6,399 nucleotides of DNA from Campylobacteraceae bacterium (GTDB lineage Bacteria; Campylobacterota; Campylobacteria; Campylobacterales; Sulfurovaceae): the NCBI GenBank assembly GCA_027022775.1, contig JALVXO010000160.1, positions 1 through 6,399 of the forward strand, in the 5' to 3' direction. Made by a program: the position numbers and the translations under genes. The notes below the pieces were generated by a model. That model had not been told where the DNA came from and made no database searches. It worked only from the letters and a program-made list of their open reading frames with translations. Shown here piece after piece: positions 5,118 to 6,399 of this stretch (position 1 is the stretch's first letter; every line of letters begins with the position of its first letter).

Positions 5118-6083
5118 TCAATATATTCCCATAACTTCGCGTACTTTTTCCATCTTCTCTTGAGCTATTTTTCTAGCTTTTTTTGCGCCTTCGTTTAGAA
5201 TATCTTTTACTTCGTCTAAATGTTCTTGGTAGTAAGCTCTTTTTTCATAGGCTGGGGCGAAGTGGTTTAAGATTTTTTCTTTTAAAAGCTTTTTAAAGTG
5301 CCCGTGGCCGTAATTTCCGCTTTTGTAATCTTTTTTTAACTCTTCTATCTCTTCTTGTGTGCTAAATAGTTTTAATAAGGCAAATACATTGTTTCTTTCG
5401 TATTCGAGCGGTTCGCCCATTGGGGTTGAGTCGGTTATGATTTTGTTGCATCGTTTTTGCAGCGCCTTTTCACTATCGTAGAAAATTTCGATTGTGTTTT
5501 TATAGCTTTTGCTCATTTTAGCACCGTCGATTCCAGGTATTGTAGCTACATTCTCATCTATTATGGCTTCTGGCAGTGTAAAGATTTCGCCGTGCTCGTT
5601 ATTGAATTTAATTGCTATATCGCGTGTCATTTCAAGGTGCTGTTTCTGGTCTTTGCCAACAGGCACTTTTTGTGCATCAAAAAGCAAAATATCCGCCGCC
5701 ATTAAAACAGGGTAGCTAAAAAGCGCATGGTTTGGGGCTATCCCTTTTGCGATTTTATCTTTGTAACTGTGTGCCCTCTCCAAAAGCCCAACAGGTGTAT
5801 ATTTAGAAAGCACCCAGTAGAGTTCTAGCACCTCTTTAACCTGGCTTTGCACCCATAGCACGGTTTTTTCGGGGTCAATGCCAAGCGATAGATAATCTAT
5901 CGCAACATCGATTGTATTTTGCTCTAACTCTTTTAAATCCGCTCCGCCGCTTAAGGCATGGTAATTTGCCACAAATGCAAAAAGCTCGTTTTGCTCTTGT
6001 AAATCGATCATTTGCTTAATAGCGCCAAAATAGTTCCCTATATGCAGTTTGCCTGATGGCTGAATTCCTGTTAATACTCTCAT
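5118..6083 (-). CDS. trpS: Tryptophan-tRNA ligase (tryptophanyl-tRNA synthetase)
   Basis: A class I aminoacyl-tRNA synthetase that charges tRNA-Trp in the cytoplasm. The opening TGIQPSGKLHIGNYFGA (5-21) includes the HIGH-type signature H-I-G-N (14-17). The middle has AADILLFDAQKVPVGKDQKQ (129-148), the TrpRS-typical substrate-binding stretch, and GAKMSKS (187-193) is the KMSKS loop that activates tryptophan. The length of 321 residues is normal for bacterial TrpS, and the charged helical C terminus is complete. The ATG at 6083 shares its A with the der stop codon (TAATG), and GAGGAG lies 5 nt upstream inside the der coding sequence, so translation is very likely coupled to der. No T-box or trp-type attenuator is seen, which fits transcription from an upstream promoter outside the window. 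Confidence 0.97.
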   Translation of the reverse strand: MRVLTGIQPSGKLHIGNYFGAIKQMIDLQEQNELFAFVANYHALSGGADLKELEQNTIDVAIDYLSLGIDPEKTVLWVQSQVKEVLELYWVLSKYTPVGLLERAHSYKDKIAKGIAPNHALFSYPVLMAADILLFDAQKVPVGKDQKQHLEMTRDIAIKFNNEHGEIFTLPEAIIDENVATIPGIDGAKMSKSYKNTIEIFYDSEKALQKRCNKIITDSTPMGEPLEYERNNVFALLKLFSTQEEIEELKKDYKSGNYGHGHFKKLLKEKILNHFAPAYEKRAYYQEHLDEVKDILNEGAKKARKIAQEKMEKVREVMGIY

Positions 6084-6399
6084 TAATTCTCCTCATTATC
6101 ATGTCTGTCGCTGCTTTTTCTTGGTATCAGTTCTATTGGCACTCCCTCAAAATCAAACTGCTCACGCAAAAAATTTGCCAAATAGCGCTGATAGCTAAAG
6201 TGCAAAAGGTGCGGTCTGTTAACTATAAGCGCAATTCTTGGGTGCTTTGTATCAAACTGGGTTGCATATTTAATTTTTACAACCTGCCCGTGGTGGCTTG
6301 GCACATGGTGCCTTGCAATAGCCATTTTTATCGCTTCGTTTAGTTTAGATGTCGGGATGCGGTAACTGTATCTTTTGTAAATTTCAATAATTTTATCCA
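6083..6399 (-). CDS. der: Ribosome-assembly GTPase Der (EngA), C-terminal part only
   Basis: The last 104 residues of a protein whose start lies beyond the right edge; full-length Der is usually about 450-500 residues with two GTPase domains. Only the C-terminal KH-like RNA-binding domain is present: YSYRIPTSKLNEAI, then HHVPSHHGQVVKIKYATQFD, then HPRIALIVNRP, LHFSYQRYLANFLRE and FEGVPIELIPRK, ending in a short charged tail (SSDRHDNEEN). This domain places Der on the 50S subunit during assembly. The coding frame continues unbroken upstream of the internal Met at 6325 to the window edge (DKIIEIYKRYSYRIPTSK), so that Met is not a start. The gene overlaps trpS by one base. Confidence 0.95.
   Translation of the reverse strand, partial: DKIIEIYKRYSYRIPTSKLNEAIKMAIARHHVPSHHGQVVKIKYATQFDTKHPRIALIVNRPHLLHFSYQRYLANFLREQFDFEGVPIELIPRKSSDRHDNEEN

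Noticed and set aside
6083..6325. Stand-alone 80-residue protein starting at the Met at 6325
   Set aside because: The Der KH-domain reading frame continues upstream in phase to the window edge, so this Met is internal.

Overview
The window looks like chromosomal DNA from a member of the Campylobacterota (Epsilonproteobacteria). It is AT-rich, all genes lie on the minus strand, and the PurL, TrpS and Der proteins read like those of the Sulfurimonas/Sulfurovum/Arcobacter side of that phylum. I make this assignment from protein flavour and do not go to genus. Read in the direction of transcription (right to left), the layout is: the 3' end of der (ribosome-assembly GTPase), trpS (tryptophanyl-tRNA synthetase) overlapping it by 1 nt, a 184-bp gap, purL (FGAM synthase), a 441-bp repeat-rich spacer, an exported RNase T2-family gene, a broken toxin-antitoxin module, and a possible 49-residue small protein.

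The right half (2720-6399) is ordinary housekeeping DNA. der and trpS are translationally coupled. purL probably has its own promoter and ends in an AT-rich hairpin that overlaps its stop codon.

The left half (1-2719) is accessory and is the interesting part. A DUF1778 (ribbon-helix-helix, TacA-like) antitoxin and a GNAT (TacT-like) acetyltransferase toxin can be reconstructed across 305-1256, but both are dead. The antitoxin carries a 1-nt frameshift and an in-frame TAA. The toxin is split by a 196-bp non-coding element with terminal inverted repeats, probably flanked by a 4-bp AATT target duplication (a MITE-like element). The GNAT reading frame at 305-718 is therefore only the 3' fragment of a toxin whose GTG start and FDCG motif lie beyond the insertion, near 950-1006.

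The spacer between the RNase T2 gene and purL holds two stacked repeat structures. One is a 186-bp nested palindrome built from two inverted copies of a compound unit. The other is a run of 7-bp tandem repeats: eleven units in uninterrupted phase, then five more of a second sequence. I see no tRNA, rRNA, CRISPR array or transposase gene. No wholly new system is evident; the best leads are the MITE-like element and its toxin target, and the repeat architecture upstream of the secreted RNase.
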